DNA of 64,000 bases, from the NCBI GenBank assembly GCA_023078685.1, contig JALGAS010000007.1, forward strand, positions 3,100,001-3,164,000, written 5' to 3'. Origin of the DNA: Neopestalotiopsis rosae (lineage: Eukaryota; Ascomycota; Sordariomycetes; Amphisphaeriales; Sporocadaceae). The notes under the pieces are model-generated. The model did not search any database. It was not told the DNA's origin and was given only the letters and a program-made list of their open reading frames with translations. Of this stretch, positions 32,240 to 44,258 are shown one piece after another. Both the position numbers and the translations under genes were made by a program. The stretch's first letter is position 1. Each line of letters starts with the position of its first letter.

Positions 32240-33973
32240 TTAGTCTACCTCGTCCACTTCTACCACATCCACTACTTCGTTCGATTTGGCAAGACCCAAC
32301 TCGGCTCTCATATCATCAACCACGCTGCAATACCCGCCCGTCACATATGTTGCAAAGGTATAACTATATGGCAGAACTGGCCGAGCCTCCAACTTTGCAA
32401 TCATGAGCAAACCTCGAGTGGCGTGTAGCACCCTCTCGATAGTACAGGCGCTCTCCCCCACGCCGCCAACTTCCTCTAGTTGACCCAGCAGATACTGCTC
32501 CGTGTCGGCTCCCGCAGCCCAGATAGCAAGCGTCTTGATACCCAGATCCGCATCTATTTGGCTACTCTGCGCCAGTATACCTTGAATTTCGGCATCGAAC
32601 AAGACAGTCAGCGCATGGGGCAAGCCTCCCGGAAGCGCCTCTGCCTCTTGGATGACCTCCATGTTCTCGTGCACGATATCGACGCGGAGGCGCGCCAGGG
32701 CGACGTTGCGATCGGCCAGACCTGCAATGTGGTTCCGGAGCCAAGGCGCCGGATGCGAGCGCCGCGAGTTGAGCAGGGCCAAGCCGAATTGCGATAGGGG
32801 CGGGAGGTCCGTGGCGCTGCTGTCGAGGCCCAGGTTTCCGTGCTCGGTCTCGAGTTCCCGGGCCACGAAGTTGGAGAGCGTGCCGGCGACAGCTTCGTCC
32901 ATGTCGATGCGTCTGCGCGTGTATGGCTGGATGTAGGAGTTGCTGGCTTGGCTGAGCAATGCATTAGCAGGAATTGAGGATAAAAGTGCACTCTGGCGAC
33001 AAGTTGCCATAGGGAATATCTGAAGAGGAGTGGTGCTTTGGTGGTATTTTGGGCTTACCATGCGGGCTCTGGACAAATGTCGTTTGACTTGTGGCATTCT
33101 GGACATAGTATATATGTCCCTACCTCTTCGTCAAGGTCATCTTCGTAATCTAGATCATTTCCACAATCGCTTGCTTCTTTTTCGCAGTCGTCGTCGTCAT
33201 CGTCGTCTGCATCATCGTTGTCTGCACAGTCGTCATCGACGGTCTGGTGTTTGCCACTCTCACATCTCCAATACACTCCCAGTGGTTCTCTATTGCATGC
33301 ATCACATGAAGTCTTGTCGTAGAACTCTTCATCGTCACAGGCAAGTGACCTTGAAGTCATCATCACTTTGAATCCGAGGTCCTGGAATTGTTTCCAGATA
33401 TTATCATCATCTTCCCCCGGGACGAAACCACATCGGTCAATGCCATCAAAGATGAGGAAAGCACCATTGAACTTCTGAAGATGCTCTTTGATGGCACGGA
33501 CATGCAAGGCTTCAGAATCCAGGTTAGCATCACGTGTGACACTTTGACTTTGTCGAGTCACTCCGTCGACATTACTCAATGTAGTAGATTGCTCAGCAAG
33601 TTGATGCAGAATATTTAGCAGGATCAAGGACCGTGTATTGTCGTTCCACTGCATCTGCTCGCGCACAAACACCGTCACCACGGCATTCAGCCGAGAACTG
33701 TCGCAGTCTCTCAGTTCCTGAGCTACCGTCGAGACCAGCGTCGACTGTCTCATTTTGTGCAAATCTCAGCATCATCTAACATTACAAATTTTCGGAAGGA
33801 ATCGGTCGCACCTTGCCGGAACCTGGCCCTCCGACTATGTATAATGGCCATGAATTTTCCTTGAGCTTCCACGCTCGAAGTACTTCCCCCTTGAGGATGT
33901 TGTCAAACAACTGTTCCGAAATGTCTGGGCCGACCTCATATTGTTGACTGATGTTGGGACCACTCTGCATCAT
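32240..33973 (-). CDS. Minimal NACHT/STAND NTPase with ZZ-like zinc finger (NLR-like)
   Basis: Exons 33973-33812, 33744-33059 and 32990-32240 keep frame and give 532 aa. The P-loop is split by the first intron: GGPGSGK ends exon 1 and STLVSTVAQEL opens exon 2. Walker B is LIFDGIDRCG and a sensor-like VMMTSRS follows. After it comes a ZZ-type zinc finger (CDAC...YWRCE...CPEC), as in many fungal NACHT proteins, here stretched by a run of about 30 mostly acidic residues. The last exon holds the helical region typical downstream of NACHT (ARELETEHGNLGL, LARLRVDIVHENMEVIQEAE). No N-terminal effector domain and no ankyrin, WD or TPR repeats are found, so the protein is short for an NLR. The acceptor of exon 3 is less certain. 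It may be a truncated gene or a compact regulator; such proteins act in fungal self/non-self recognition. Confidence 0.75.
33184..33240 (-). repeat. Asp/Asn codon microsatellite within the zinc finger
   Basis: GAT/GAC-rich repeat on the minus strand coding DDDCADNDDADDDDDDD inside the ZZ-like finger of the NACHT gene. It separates the first cysteine pairs from the CPEC pair. Repeat expansion is the simplest origin. Confidence 0.8.
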
Positions 33974-34707
33974 GTTCTAGTCGGTGTATCGTATGTTCTC
34001 CCTGTCTGTTTGTTGGTCTGTTTGTTTGTTTCTCTGTCTGTGTGCCTTCGCTTAGACTGGTCGGTTCCCGATGCCCCATTTGAAGTCTTTTTTGGTCAAG
34101 AACCCGCTCTTCACAATGCGTTGCCTAGAATATAGGACTCCACGATATTTGTTGTTCTGCAGCAATTTTCCATATTGGGGGCGGAATGACCAAATCGGGC
34201 CGTGGGTCGTGGCTTGAGACTATTGAAGAATTCCCCTCTCCGCTCAAAAGAACCATGTGTTTTTTGTAGCGGCCGCTCCTATATTTGGGTGATTGACCTG
34301 GTATAAAGGATGCAGTAGGAGGCTTAGGCTAGGACTTTCCAGGGTGAATAAGCAGTCTTTAATCAACGACCCTGGGCAAAGGAGGCAAAGCACCAATCGC
34401 GGTCCAGAGATTATGGATCCCGTCCAGGGTAGGTGGCTCAGCTCATAAGCTTAACTTCCAGGCTGCACAGTAGTGCTTATGCACAACGTTGTAAAATGCA
34501 CAGCACGTGGACTAGGATTGCATTCCTCTTAACCAAAAGTTGTTTTGAGGCTTAAGTCTAGTATCAAAGTGAAATAGTATATGAAGTATATCATCTCGTG
34601 CATGGAAGGAAAATTTGATAATCAATCCAAACAATACTGGCAACCATCGTGACTGTGAGAGGTATTTCCATTCAAGCCTCGACATTGACGACGACAACAA
34701 CGCAATC
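33974..34707. other. Intergenic region between NACHT gene and S41 protease
   Basis: 734 bp between divergent starts. A GTTTGT/CTGTCT-rich stretch lies at 33995-34045. No N-terminal exon for the NACHT protein could be found: a TAG sits two codons before its ATG. Confidence 0.4.
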
Positions 34708-37486
34708 ATGGTGCGCCTTCAGCTCTTCTCGTTAATTCTGCCCCTCGTGGGACTATGTTCTTCTTCGCCAGCTCCTCGTCGGGTGGCAAGACAAGTGGCG
34801 TCGGAAAGTACAAACAATCCTACCATTTGTGGTGATATTATCGACTTGGTTAACGAAGGTAATTCCTCATGCTCATGCATTAAGACAAGCTCGACAAAAT
34901 ACTGATCACTTATCTAGGAAACCTCTTCTTCTATGCTTCGGATGCATTTGCATGCTTGACGAGTGTCCCCTTCAACCAGGCCGTGGCCGTCCGCTTCATC
35001 GACTACTACAACACGACAATTCAATTCCAGAGCACTCTGTCATATCTTAAGACCCCGCCCGAGGGTTATCAACAACCTGCTGTGGACTTTGAGGGCGAAC
35101 TGGAAAAGATTAAAATCAATGCGACTACCGGCGTTTACAAGAATCAGTAAGCAGATGCAACATTCTTTGCCTGACTATCCCTCCAGACAAATACTAACAG
35201 GACACAGGTATGCCTTTGAGGCAGATTTGCTCAAGTTGGTATACTCGACTCACGACGCCCATGTAAGCCTGTCTGCTGGCATCATGTCATCCTTCTCTTT
35301 CGCCAGTATCTACGACCTAGTCACTGCTTCCAAGGATGGATCAAGCACGCCTGAAATTTACATCTTTGGTAAGGATGCCACCTCGTCAATTGCTCATTCA
35401 TGCTACTCATGCTCGTTCTTCTCCAGATGATGTATACGAACGGCAACAGACCGGTGTTGAGATCTCACCCGTCACCCACCTCAACGGAGTCGACGTTGTC
35501 GAATTTTTGACGCGATTCGGTGCTCTGAACTCGGTGGGAATGGTCGAGCCGCACGCCGACTGGAACCAGCTCATGTACAGTCCGGTTTGGACGGTTCTTA
35601 GCCAATACACAACCTTCTCCGGAGCTGCGACATTCTACGAGGGTCACTGGCTCAACTTTACCTTTGCCAACGGTACCACCCTGCCGACGCCCTGGGTAGC
35701 CATCTACACCAATACCGAGTTCACGGGTCCCCTGACCACGGGTGGCGACTACTTCAACTACTTTGTTCTCGGTTTCGTACCTCCCTCTATCGATGAGGTC
35801 CCGCTACCACCCATGTGGAACTACACCGCCAGCGACGACTCCGAGGACACTTCCATTGTTGTTGCCCGCAGCTTTGAGAACGGATGGGACAATATCACTG
35901 GGGGCGAATACCCAAAGGCGGATGTTCTTCAAGACGAGCTCGAGAGCTCGGGTTGGTTCACTGCCTACTTCCTGGATGATATCTCCACGGCGGTTCTCAG
36001 CATGCCTTCCTTTGATGAGGCCGGATTCGCAATCCAGAACTTCAGCTCGGCTGTCGGCAATGCTCTGACCCAAGCTCAAGACAAGAACCTGACCCGGTTA
36101 ATTATCGATCTTCAGGGCAACCAGGGAGGCCAGCCTCTGTTGGCCTTTTCGACCTTCCGGTCCATCTTTCCCGGCGTTGAGCCCTTTGCCGGAAGCAGAC
36201 GTCGCAGCCACGAGCTGGCCAATGCTCTCGGCAGTGTCACGACGAGTTACTGGGCCGACCTTGTGGCCGGAGCTGACGACCCTGAGGACTTGATCTCATT
36301 CATGGCTGCCGACGAGTGGGTCGTCGTCGATCGGATCAACGCCGCCACGGGCAAGAACTTTTCCTCGTGGGCAGAGTACTATGGACCTCTTGCAGAAAAC
36401 GGTGACCAATTTTCGTTGGTCGAGCAATATGACCTTGCCAATCTGAACTTTGACAATTCTGCCTTTGACGGTTTCTACTCACCCGCATATATCCCGGGCC
36501 AAGAGCCTTCCGGCCCTGGGTACTGGAAGGCACAAGATGTTGTCATCCTCACCGATGGCCAGTGCTCTTCCACCTGCAGTCTCTTTGTCGAAATGATGAC
36601 TCACCAAGGCAATGCCCGCACCGTCGTGGTCGGTGGTCGACCGCAGACTGGTCCCATGCAGTCAGTCAGCGGCAGCAGGGGTGCTCGTGCCTACGACACC
36701 TTTCTTCTCGACGATGACTTTATCAGCGCCATTACCTTTGATGATGTTGCCGCGGCTTCGTTGCCCAATCGCACCGACACGGGCATGTATATCACTGAGG
36801 CGGGATTCAACCTTCGCGACCAGGTGCGCACCGCTACGGATCCCATTGGTCCACCGCTGCAGTTTGAATACATTGCCGCCGACTGCAGACTCTTCTTTAC
36901 CTTGGACAATGTCCTCAACATGACGGCTCTGTGGCGTGATGTTGCGACGGCCGCCTGGCAAGACACCTCTCGCTGCGTCAAGGACTCGACCGGCTACACA
37001 GCCACGAGCGCCGACGGTTCAGCCATGATTCCCAAGCCTCCCCCGCAGACCACGGCCATCACGGTGGATATACCTACAGTCGGGTACCTCTTTGACGCAG
37101 ATCCTACAGCCGACGACTCCTCCGACGACGCCAACATCTTGGTGGACGGCCAGGTTAAGGCCAAGCGCTCAGCCCCCGTCGTCCCCTGTACCCCCAGCAA
37201 CCCTACCGAGTGCACAGCGGGAGTAACAACCTGTCAACCCATCCAGATCAAATGTTCCAATGGTCAGACGTCCTCCACCACTCACGCCTGCGTCAAGGTG
37301 TGCAATGTCGGACAGGGCAACTGCGGAAGCGATGCCCCCGTGTGCAACCAAAAGAACTTTCACGAGAGCCCGGAGACCAAGAGTCTGCTCAAGCCCAAGA
37401 CGGACGGAATCACGGGCAAGCAGGTTGCTCGTGGATTCTGTGTACCCAAGCAGGGAAACACCAAGTTGGGCTGCTCAGCCAAATAG
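34708..37486 (+). CDS. Secreted S41-family (CPAF-like) serine protease
   Basis: Exons 34708-34858, 34918-35146, 35208-35368 and 35427-37486 join in frame to give 866 aa. The N-terminus (MVRLQLFSLILPLVGLCSS) is a signal peptide. The body matches fungal peptidase-S41 proteins of the CPAF type: a core strand-helix block (RLIIDLQGNQGGQPLLAF) and the nucleophile region ILTDGQCSSTCSLFVEMM, where a Ser after the Cys is the likely catalytic residue. Many N-glycosylation sites are present. The last ~120 residues form a separate Cys-rich tail (PCTPSNPTECTAGV... to ...KLGCSAK) that most S41 proteins lack. Related S41 proteins process precursors in ustiloxin-like RiPP clusters, but no RiPP precursor or DUF3328 gene is seen here, so a general extracellular role is more likely. 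Confidence 0.86.
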
Positions 37487-37879
37487 TTGTTTGATTTTTT
37501 ATAGTTCGCATCGTATAGGGCAAGGCGTTATTAGGCGCTTGGCGTGCATATACAAACTTTAAAGTGTTTTATAGTGTTTCATAGTGTTTTTTTAGCATAG
37601 CATTAGCATACAAGAGAGGATATAAATCTTTAGATCTTATACAAAAAAGTTTCTTTTCATGCTCTCTTCTCTTCTCTCTATGATGGGACAAATTCTACGT
37701 TTTGCGCTGGTGATTTATCTGAAATCTATCATGCACTGTAGCATGATTGAGTAGTGATACATATTTCGAGTGAAAACGAGATGCTTTGATTCAGTTTGAT
37801 TACACATTTCTTCAAATATGTAAACCGATGTTGATTCAATTTCTTTATTTTCGAATCCGCTATATCAAAACACTGTTTG
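37487..37879. terminator. Convergent 3' region of S41 protease and HET gene
   Basis: 393 bp, AT-rich, with repeated TTTTATAGTGTTT-like copies at 37561-37591. It probably contains polyadenylation signals for both genes. No ORF. Confidence 0.4.
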
Positions 37880-40053
37880 TTACATCAACCAAATTGAACT
37901 TGCACTCGCTGAGCTCGAAGTAAACCCATCACAGCCCTTGCCATCGCTCGGCTCATTGCAAGCCCCTCGGACCTGTCGCCAGTCCTGCTCATTGAGTTCC
38001 GAGAACTTGATGACTCCAAGCCGCACATAATACCCAGGTTTCGACGCGACTGGTTCGATCAAAAGGCCAAGCCCAGAATAAGTAAACTCTGTTTCCGGGT
38101 CGTCCTCGTCAATGATCCGCAAGATCTCATATCCATCTGCCGTGCGTAGCTTTGCAGGCTCTCTAGATACAAAGAGGATCAGAAACTGCAATTTCGTGTC
38201 CATCTGTATGAGGGTGTCGGGAAATACTTGGATGTAACTGTCGTCATCATTGCTGGCGCCGCCGACCTCGAGGATTAACCGATCATGTTTTTGTTGCTGC
38301 TTTAACACGCCGTGGCCGACATGGCAGCGTAGTGACAAAACGTCGCGAGAAGCAAGATCGCCCTTGGCGTTTTCCACCATACTTGTAAACGCCACGCCCT
38401 CTCCGGTATGGTTCTCGACAGAATATATGGTCAGGGGTGCCCAAAGCTGTGCCGTTCTAACTTGCCCCTGAATCGATGTCCACGACCAGCTCGGGAACTT
38501 CAACACCTCTCCCGCCTGCGACACGGGCCGCGACGCCTCGGCCGGATCGACGACCGTCCAGGCCAGCTGGTTCTCAAGACGCGTGGACCAGAGACCGGCG
38601 TGCCAGTCCCCCCAGGCCTCGTGCATGGCCTCGGCAACGATATTACCCACGCCCTGCACCGCGCTCAGCTTGTCCTTGTGGAACGTCAAGTCGTTGCCCG
38701 TGTACGCCGAGACGGCCGCGGACCAAAACGTGTCCACGTTCATATTGCCCCGGGCCTCCGGGGTCGGCGCTCCGAGCCACGCCCGCCAGCGCCGGTCGAT
38801 GCGCGCGGAGCCGTCGAGCTGGGCCGGTAGCCCTTCCGGAAACGTCTCGCACGCGCTCGCGGTCGCGCAGTCCCAAAATACCTGGCTCCGGCAAAAGTGT
38901 AAGATCCGCGGCGCCAGCATCCGCTCCTGGAACACCCAGCCGCGCTTGTACAGGGGCTGGCCCAGCAGCTCGCGCTTCCACATGCTTCCCGAGACGATCC
39001 TCCAGGTCCGCCCGGCCAGCAAGGGTATCGATGTGCCGACTCGGCCGCTGTAGACTGGCGCCGCGACGTCTGCGCCGTCTCGCGCGCGGAACAGGCCTCC
39101 GTACCCGTCCGCTGAGTCCGAGGCCGCAATGTTGCAAAAGGAATTGCGGTATATGTCGCGCATCATGGGGGCCTCTCCCTTCCAGTCCTCTTCATTGTGC
39201 TGGATGATGCACAGAGAGTCGATCCAGATGTATCTGACCCCGAGGTTTCGTGCGACATGCAGAGCTTCCTCAAAGTTTTTGTTGCTGCAGCACTCGGCCC
39301 ACGGAATGCCCGTCGTCATCCACTCCTCCAGGTTGTCCTGGTTGAGCTGTGCAAAGCTCGGACTCGGGCCCCAGCAATGACTGAGCGTGACATAACGCCT
39401 CTTAGAGTCATTTGCATCTCTCAAGGTCTTGGAGGCAATTACAGGAATATTCTTGGGAGGCCACGCCGAGGTTTCCGAGCCTAAATCGAGCAAGCGCGTG
39501 GGTAGTACTTTTGTGCTTGCCCCTTTTCGTTCACAATCTGGGTGGCCGGCGATGCAAGTCGTGATCCACTGCTTGATCTGACCCAGAGACTGATGGGACT
39601 CGGTCGACTTGCCCATCTGCTCAGGCAGGGGCAGTGGCGATGTTTCTATCGAGACGTTAATCACGCATTCATGAACCCATGACTAGCAGGGAAGCGCCTC
39701 GCTTTACCTTGCTCTGGAAGTAGATAAAATATTTCGTCAGGGAGGTACGTTGCTTCTTGATCCGCACCGAGAGGCGTTGAACGAAAGTTGATGATGATGC
39801 ACTCCTGGCTCTCGCTCGTCCTGGCCATTTGCCGAAAACCCCATCTATATACACATTCTCCAGAATTCAATTTGCCAAGCCATTTCTCCTCTAGATCGGA
39901 CCGCTGGCTCTTGATGTTCTCCAACAGTCGAGTACAAAACACGCACCCTTCTGACGCGGATTGCTCAAAATCAACGAGTCGCTGGTGATGAGCTCCTCGA
40001 AGGACATTCAATTGCGACTCAAAAATCGCTTTGCGACAAAAATGACAAATCAT
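37880..40053 (-). CDS. Heterokaryon incompatibility (HET) domain protein 2
   Basis: Exon 1 (40053-39708) and exon 2 (39645-37880) join in phase 1 over a 62-nt intron (GTAAAG...GATAG), giving 703 aa. An N-terminal CxxC pair (MICHFCRKA) and CVFCTRLL precede the HET domain. The HET core starts near residue 200: YVTLSHCWGPSPSF, then ARNLGVRYIWIDSLCIIQ and MMRDIYRNSFCNIAASDSAD. A middle block around ERMLAPRILHFCRSQVFWDC is the usual extension of this family. The C-terminus after about residue 480 is mixed and not assigned. It lies in a run with the NACHT gene and the S41 protease, a plausible incompatibility neighbourhood. Confidence 0.92.
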
Positions 40054-40479
40054 TTTGGGTGGTTGAAAGACAAGTGGTTAATCAGCCTTCTGAATGAGTA
40101 GTTCAGCTCACAAAGGTGAGGTAAATGTCTGGACGAGTTCCGCTTTTTGGTGATGGATACTTGAATCGAGGACCTTGTCAGCTGACAATCAGCCTCAATG
40201 AAGGATTATAACCCATGCAGTACCAATATAGTATCGCACTTGACCGTGAGCGACTAGGTCCCTTGCAGTGATTAGCTAATTGGCGCATCCATCCAATTGG
40301 AAAACATCAAAGGAAATGACTGCAATGCTGTCTGATGATACATAATTTTTTGGTAGTATATGCAAGCCCAAGGTTATAATGCTTTCAACGCTTAATAAGC
40401 CATGCATGACATGCATGGTAGGTATACTGACCCTATTTTCCAATTCCGAGCCCTGGTAAGTTCCTATGGTCTCTCTCCG
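40054..40479. other. Intergenic between HET gene 2 and PP2C gene
   Basis: 426 bp holding the HET promoter and the PP2C terminator. A short palindromic run (GCATGACATGCATGG) lies near 40403-40417. Nothing else recognised. Confidence 0.4.
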
Positions 40480-42495
40480 CTACCGACGACCTCGTCTAGG
40501 ATCTAAAGCTTCCTGCCGTCTGTAGTCTCTAATTTCCTTTGTACCGAGACTGCCGGTCCCTCCCTCACTTCTTCTCTCCCATCCGCCGAGCCTCACAACT
40601 AAACACGTACTGTTGTCTCCATCAACTGTAACTTCGGTAGAGTAGCTCACGACATCTCTGGCACCTTGCTCAGGAGTCTTTGCTTCCTTGACAACGTCCA
40701 CAATCTCCTGGTCACTCAGAGTGCCTGAAACGCCGTCTGACATCAAGACTAGAAAACTGTATTGCGCCGGTCCCAGTTCAGCTCTGGTGATCTCAGGCTC
40801 AGCAGAAACGCCGAGTCGCTTGGATGCAATGTCACCAAAGGCTCGAGAATTTGCAAGGCCCTGGATGCGCTCCTCGCCAAATGAGTCCGTGACAAATGAA
40901 GCAGCAAAACGTCGGAGCCGGTGTGACTCAATGGGCGAGTTGGGGTGATGATCACTCGTCAAGGGCTTTGCCAGCCCAGTAGCCGTCTCACAGAGCAATA
41001 TGCGGGTATCGCCCACATGGCCGACCAACAACGTACTAGACGCAGCAGGATGCCAGAAGGGGGCGGGTGTAGGTGTCGATATCATGGCTACCGAAGCAGT
41101 CGAACCACCTTTGAAGCGTGACTTGCCTCCAATGCCGTGCCCAGAGGGTGGCATATGACTCGGCGACCCCAAAACATCATCCTTGTTAAGAGCAGTATCC
41201 GATACATATGGGTCGTCGGGATCCGGCTTGCGGGCTTGCGCAGAAATGAAGTCCAGATCAGCCCGCAGGAAGGCGTAAGTCAAGACAGATTCAATCGTGA
41301 CAGGTGGCTCGGGTGACTCTGGGTCATGTTGCAGGCTGAAATGCTCTGGACTACAGCGACGAAAATAGCCACCCACCAACTCTTTGTATTCCTGGAGAAG
41401 CTCTTTTTGTAGTCGGAGAGCCTTTGACTGATTGGCAGGGACGGGCTTGGGCTTGGAGCCGTCAATCGACCCAGCCTTTTCGACTTCCTCAATTTCGCCA
41501 TTCTTGGTGATGGGAATCTCAACCTTGTGCTTGACTTGCGATGCATCCTTCATCTCTATTTTATCAAGACCTCTCTCGCCGCCAGCCTCGCTATCTGCCA
41601 AGATTGGAGTAGGAAGAACCTGCTTTGGCGCTCCTGCCGGGCCGGGAGTTCTGTGTGCCTTCAGACTGCTCTTGAGCTCGAACTCGGTGGCCGCCTCCTC
41701 AATATAGCCATGGAGCTCTGCCTTTAAGAAATCGCTGCACTGGTTTCCGCCATGACCATCAAAGACGGCAAAATAGAAGATTTGAGGATCGCCAAAGGCA
41801 CTGTCTGCCGAGGTACCCTCACCACTCTTCTTCATTTTGCTCCTGACCAAGCTGATGGGTGCCCGTTTCGCAAATGCCGGCATATCAATCGTCCCAGCCT
41901 GATTTGTGTCCTCATTGTATGGCCGCTGCCCCCGAGACTCTGCTGCACCAAAATGGTGTTTGGCACTACGCAACGGGATTCGCACAACGGTCAGCTCGCG
42001 GGTGGTGGGTATGTGTGGTGGTGCCACGGCGACCGCAGAGCCTGGTCCGGGCACATGAGGGGCGGCAGCATCTCTTGGGAGTTTGTGGTGTAAACCAGGA
42101 GCGCTTCTCGAGTCGGGATGCAGTGAAGAAGACGGCAGATGCGTGACAAAGTAGTTGTGAAAGTCACGGTGACTGGTGTGGGGAGCAGTTACTGGTGAGC
42201 TGCCATTTCTCTGTTCGGTGTTGCTCGCAGACAAGAGAGAGCTAGCTGCCCGGGAATGGGTCGAGATTGACCTTGCTGTAGTTGGGACGTGGGACAGCCT
42301 GGATCGTGAGGTATGTATTATGGTATTCTGTTGGGCATGCGATGGTGCTTGAGCCTGTACGTATGTCGCGATGAAACCTGATGGCCGGCATGTTTAGTTG
42401 TTGGGGGGTTCAGTGGTCATGTTCACGTCCAGCGGGCGCTCACCATATGTGTCCCTGAGTGACCAGCTGCCTCCAGGGCGAGGATGGAGGGGCAT
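40480..42495 (-). CDS. PP2C-type protein phosphatase (Ptc6-like)
   Basis: A first exon (42495-42444, MPLHPRPGGSWSLRDTY) joins exon 42377-40480 over a 66-nt intron with CTAAAC branch and ATCAG acceptor, giving 649 aa. The catalytic motifs of PPM phosphatases are present: RPYNEDTNQAG, the metal-binding VFDGHGGNQC, HVGDTRILLCE and LMSDGVSGTLSDQEI. Two long insertions interrupt the fold (about residues 250-330 and 415-445). The N-terminal ~100 residues are Ser/Arg-rich and lack acidic residues at first, consistent with a mitochondrial presequence as in yeast Ptc6. It would dephosphorylate Ser/Thr on mitochondrial or mitophagy proteins. The Ptc6 assignment is by overall layout, not by a diagnostic residue. 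Confidence 0.88.
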
Positions 42496-44258
42496 TGTGG
42501 GCGTCAGCACGGTATTGGCAGAGGAACCCGTGGGAGGGTTGGTCGAGTTGTGAGGTTATTGCGAGAGCTTGCGCTTGGCCGAGCCATTAAAGGCTCAATA
42601 ACACGTCTCAGTCCGCAAAGGCTAAAGCCGCGGGTATTGTTATTCTCGGGGTCCTCTCCAATTGTCGGGGGTTTTGGTAATAAAAATGCCGATGTTGAGG
42701 CGCTACACCTAGGCCATCGAATTGATTCAATTCAATGCACAGCGCAGTACGCAAATACGTAGTCGAGATACTTCAAGCCAATCGGTCAATTGTACGAAGT
42801 AGATGATATTTGTGACTTTGGTTTGTCTGCCAAATGCGTATATGAGATGGGGATGTAACAGAGACCGGCTAAGAGCACAATACCAGGAAAAGCATTTTCC
42901 GTGCCTAGACATGAAAGCTGGTTTTCCTTGCTGCGATACGCGCGGAGAGCACAGCACTGAGTTCCACCCCCAGACAAATTTCGAGCGAATGCCTAACAAC
43001 AGCCCCACGCTGAGTCCAGTCTGCGTTGATGATCAGGCACAGGCTTGACCGGGAGCCACTAACATGTACGTGGTTGCCAATATTCATTTACTCATCACAA
43101 AGACGTCAAATTGCCATTATGTTTGGTTACTAAAGTGTTGGAACAGCGCAATGAATGCAATTGAGCTCACATTGCGCAAAACAAAGTATCAAGCTAAGAT
43201 ACAAGTCATAATTGTCTTACCATGTTGTCGGGTCTGAAATCGAATAACTAGGTACCCATATAGAAAGGACATGTACGGAATACGGCCTATTTCACTGCGC
43301 TAAGAACGGCAAGTCGGCTTTGGTCATGTCGGGTAGCCCCATCCATGCCTGCCTCAACAAGGGCAGGTATGACAGCATCAAGGGAACCAACTTGGACGCG
43401 GGGTCCGATAAAGGATAAAGAAACAACCCAAGCAACCCAAGCTTATCCCGTACTTGCTACAGTATTACATGTAACAACTTTTGCAGCTTTGCCTCATTGA
43501 CCACGACCGACCAAGCAATATTGAAACCCATTGACCTGCCTTTGTTCATTGCGCGCAAACAGCATCAGGCCCGGCATTGTAGCAATTATTTTGGACTGAA
43601 GGAAACAGGACTATTGTCACGTTCGTTTCGCACTGCAAACCGCGCGCCAATACCTATTACACACCAGACACCTGAGCAGTTGCCACATGGGTGACCGTCA
43701 CATCTCCAAAATCACCTAAGCTCAGCCAACCAGCCAGCCAGCCGAACCACCCCCATCAACTCTGGTCAGCGCTTTTGACGTGTGTGTCTGGTGTGTACGT
43801 GCCTTGAAAAAGTCGAAGCAACTTGTGTCGATCCCTTCCGGCCCACTTACTCGCTTTCAGCGCAAACCAGCAGCAGACCCGAGCAGACTCCATCTCTTGT
43901 CACCCCGTCTCGTGGATTTCTCGGCAATCCAAGCCCGCGACTTTTCGCGGCGCGCCCCTTAGCAAGACATCCGCACCCCACGTACAGCACTAATCAAGGC
44001 TTGGGCCTGTTTTGCCTCGACTACTATTTCTACTGCCTTTTTTTTTTTTTCCCTTCCCAATTTCGCCAAGCCGTGTTTGTTGTAAGCAATCATGCCCATC
44101 GTCAACGTCGGCTCAATTGTCATTCAGCTGGTGGTATTTGTGACGACTCTGGTCAACATCCATTCTGCTCTGGGGCATGTGGAGCCAATCGTCTTGATCG
44201 GTTTGTACATACTATCCAAGGTCCTAGGCCGCTCACCGGAGGATTTTTGGTCGTCGTC
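42496..44258. promoter_or_regulatory. Divergent intergenic region, PP2C and TDT transporter
   Basis: 1.76 kb between divergent starts. It contains an (CCAG)-like repeat at about 43726-43744 and a T/C tract at 44038-44056, just before the transporter. A 72-codon upstream ORF (44092-44310) overlaps the transporter start in another frame. No other gene is supported. Confidence 0.4.

Noticed and set aside
34708..37486. RiPP (ustiloxin-like) cluster because of the S41 protease
   Set aside because: No DUF3328 oxidases, tyrosinase or repeat-containing precursor with KR sites is present within reach.
38476..39207. 243-aa Arg/Pro-rich plus-strand ORF in the HET gene 2 region
   Set aside because: Antisense shadow of a GC-rich exon; composition is that of a frame artefact.
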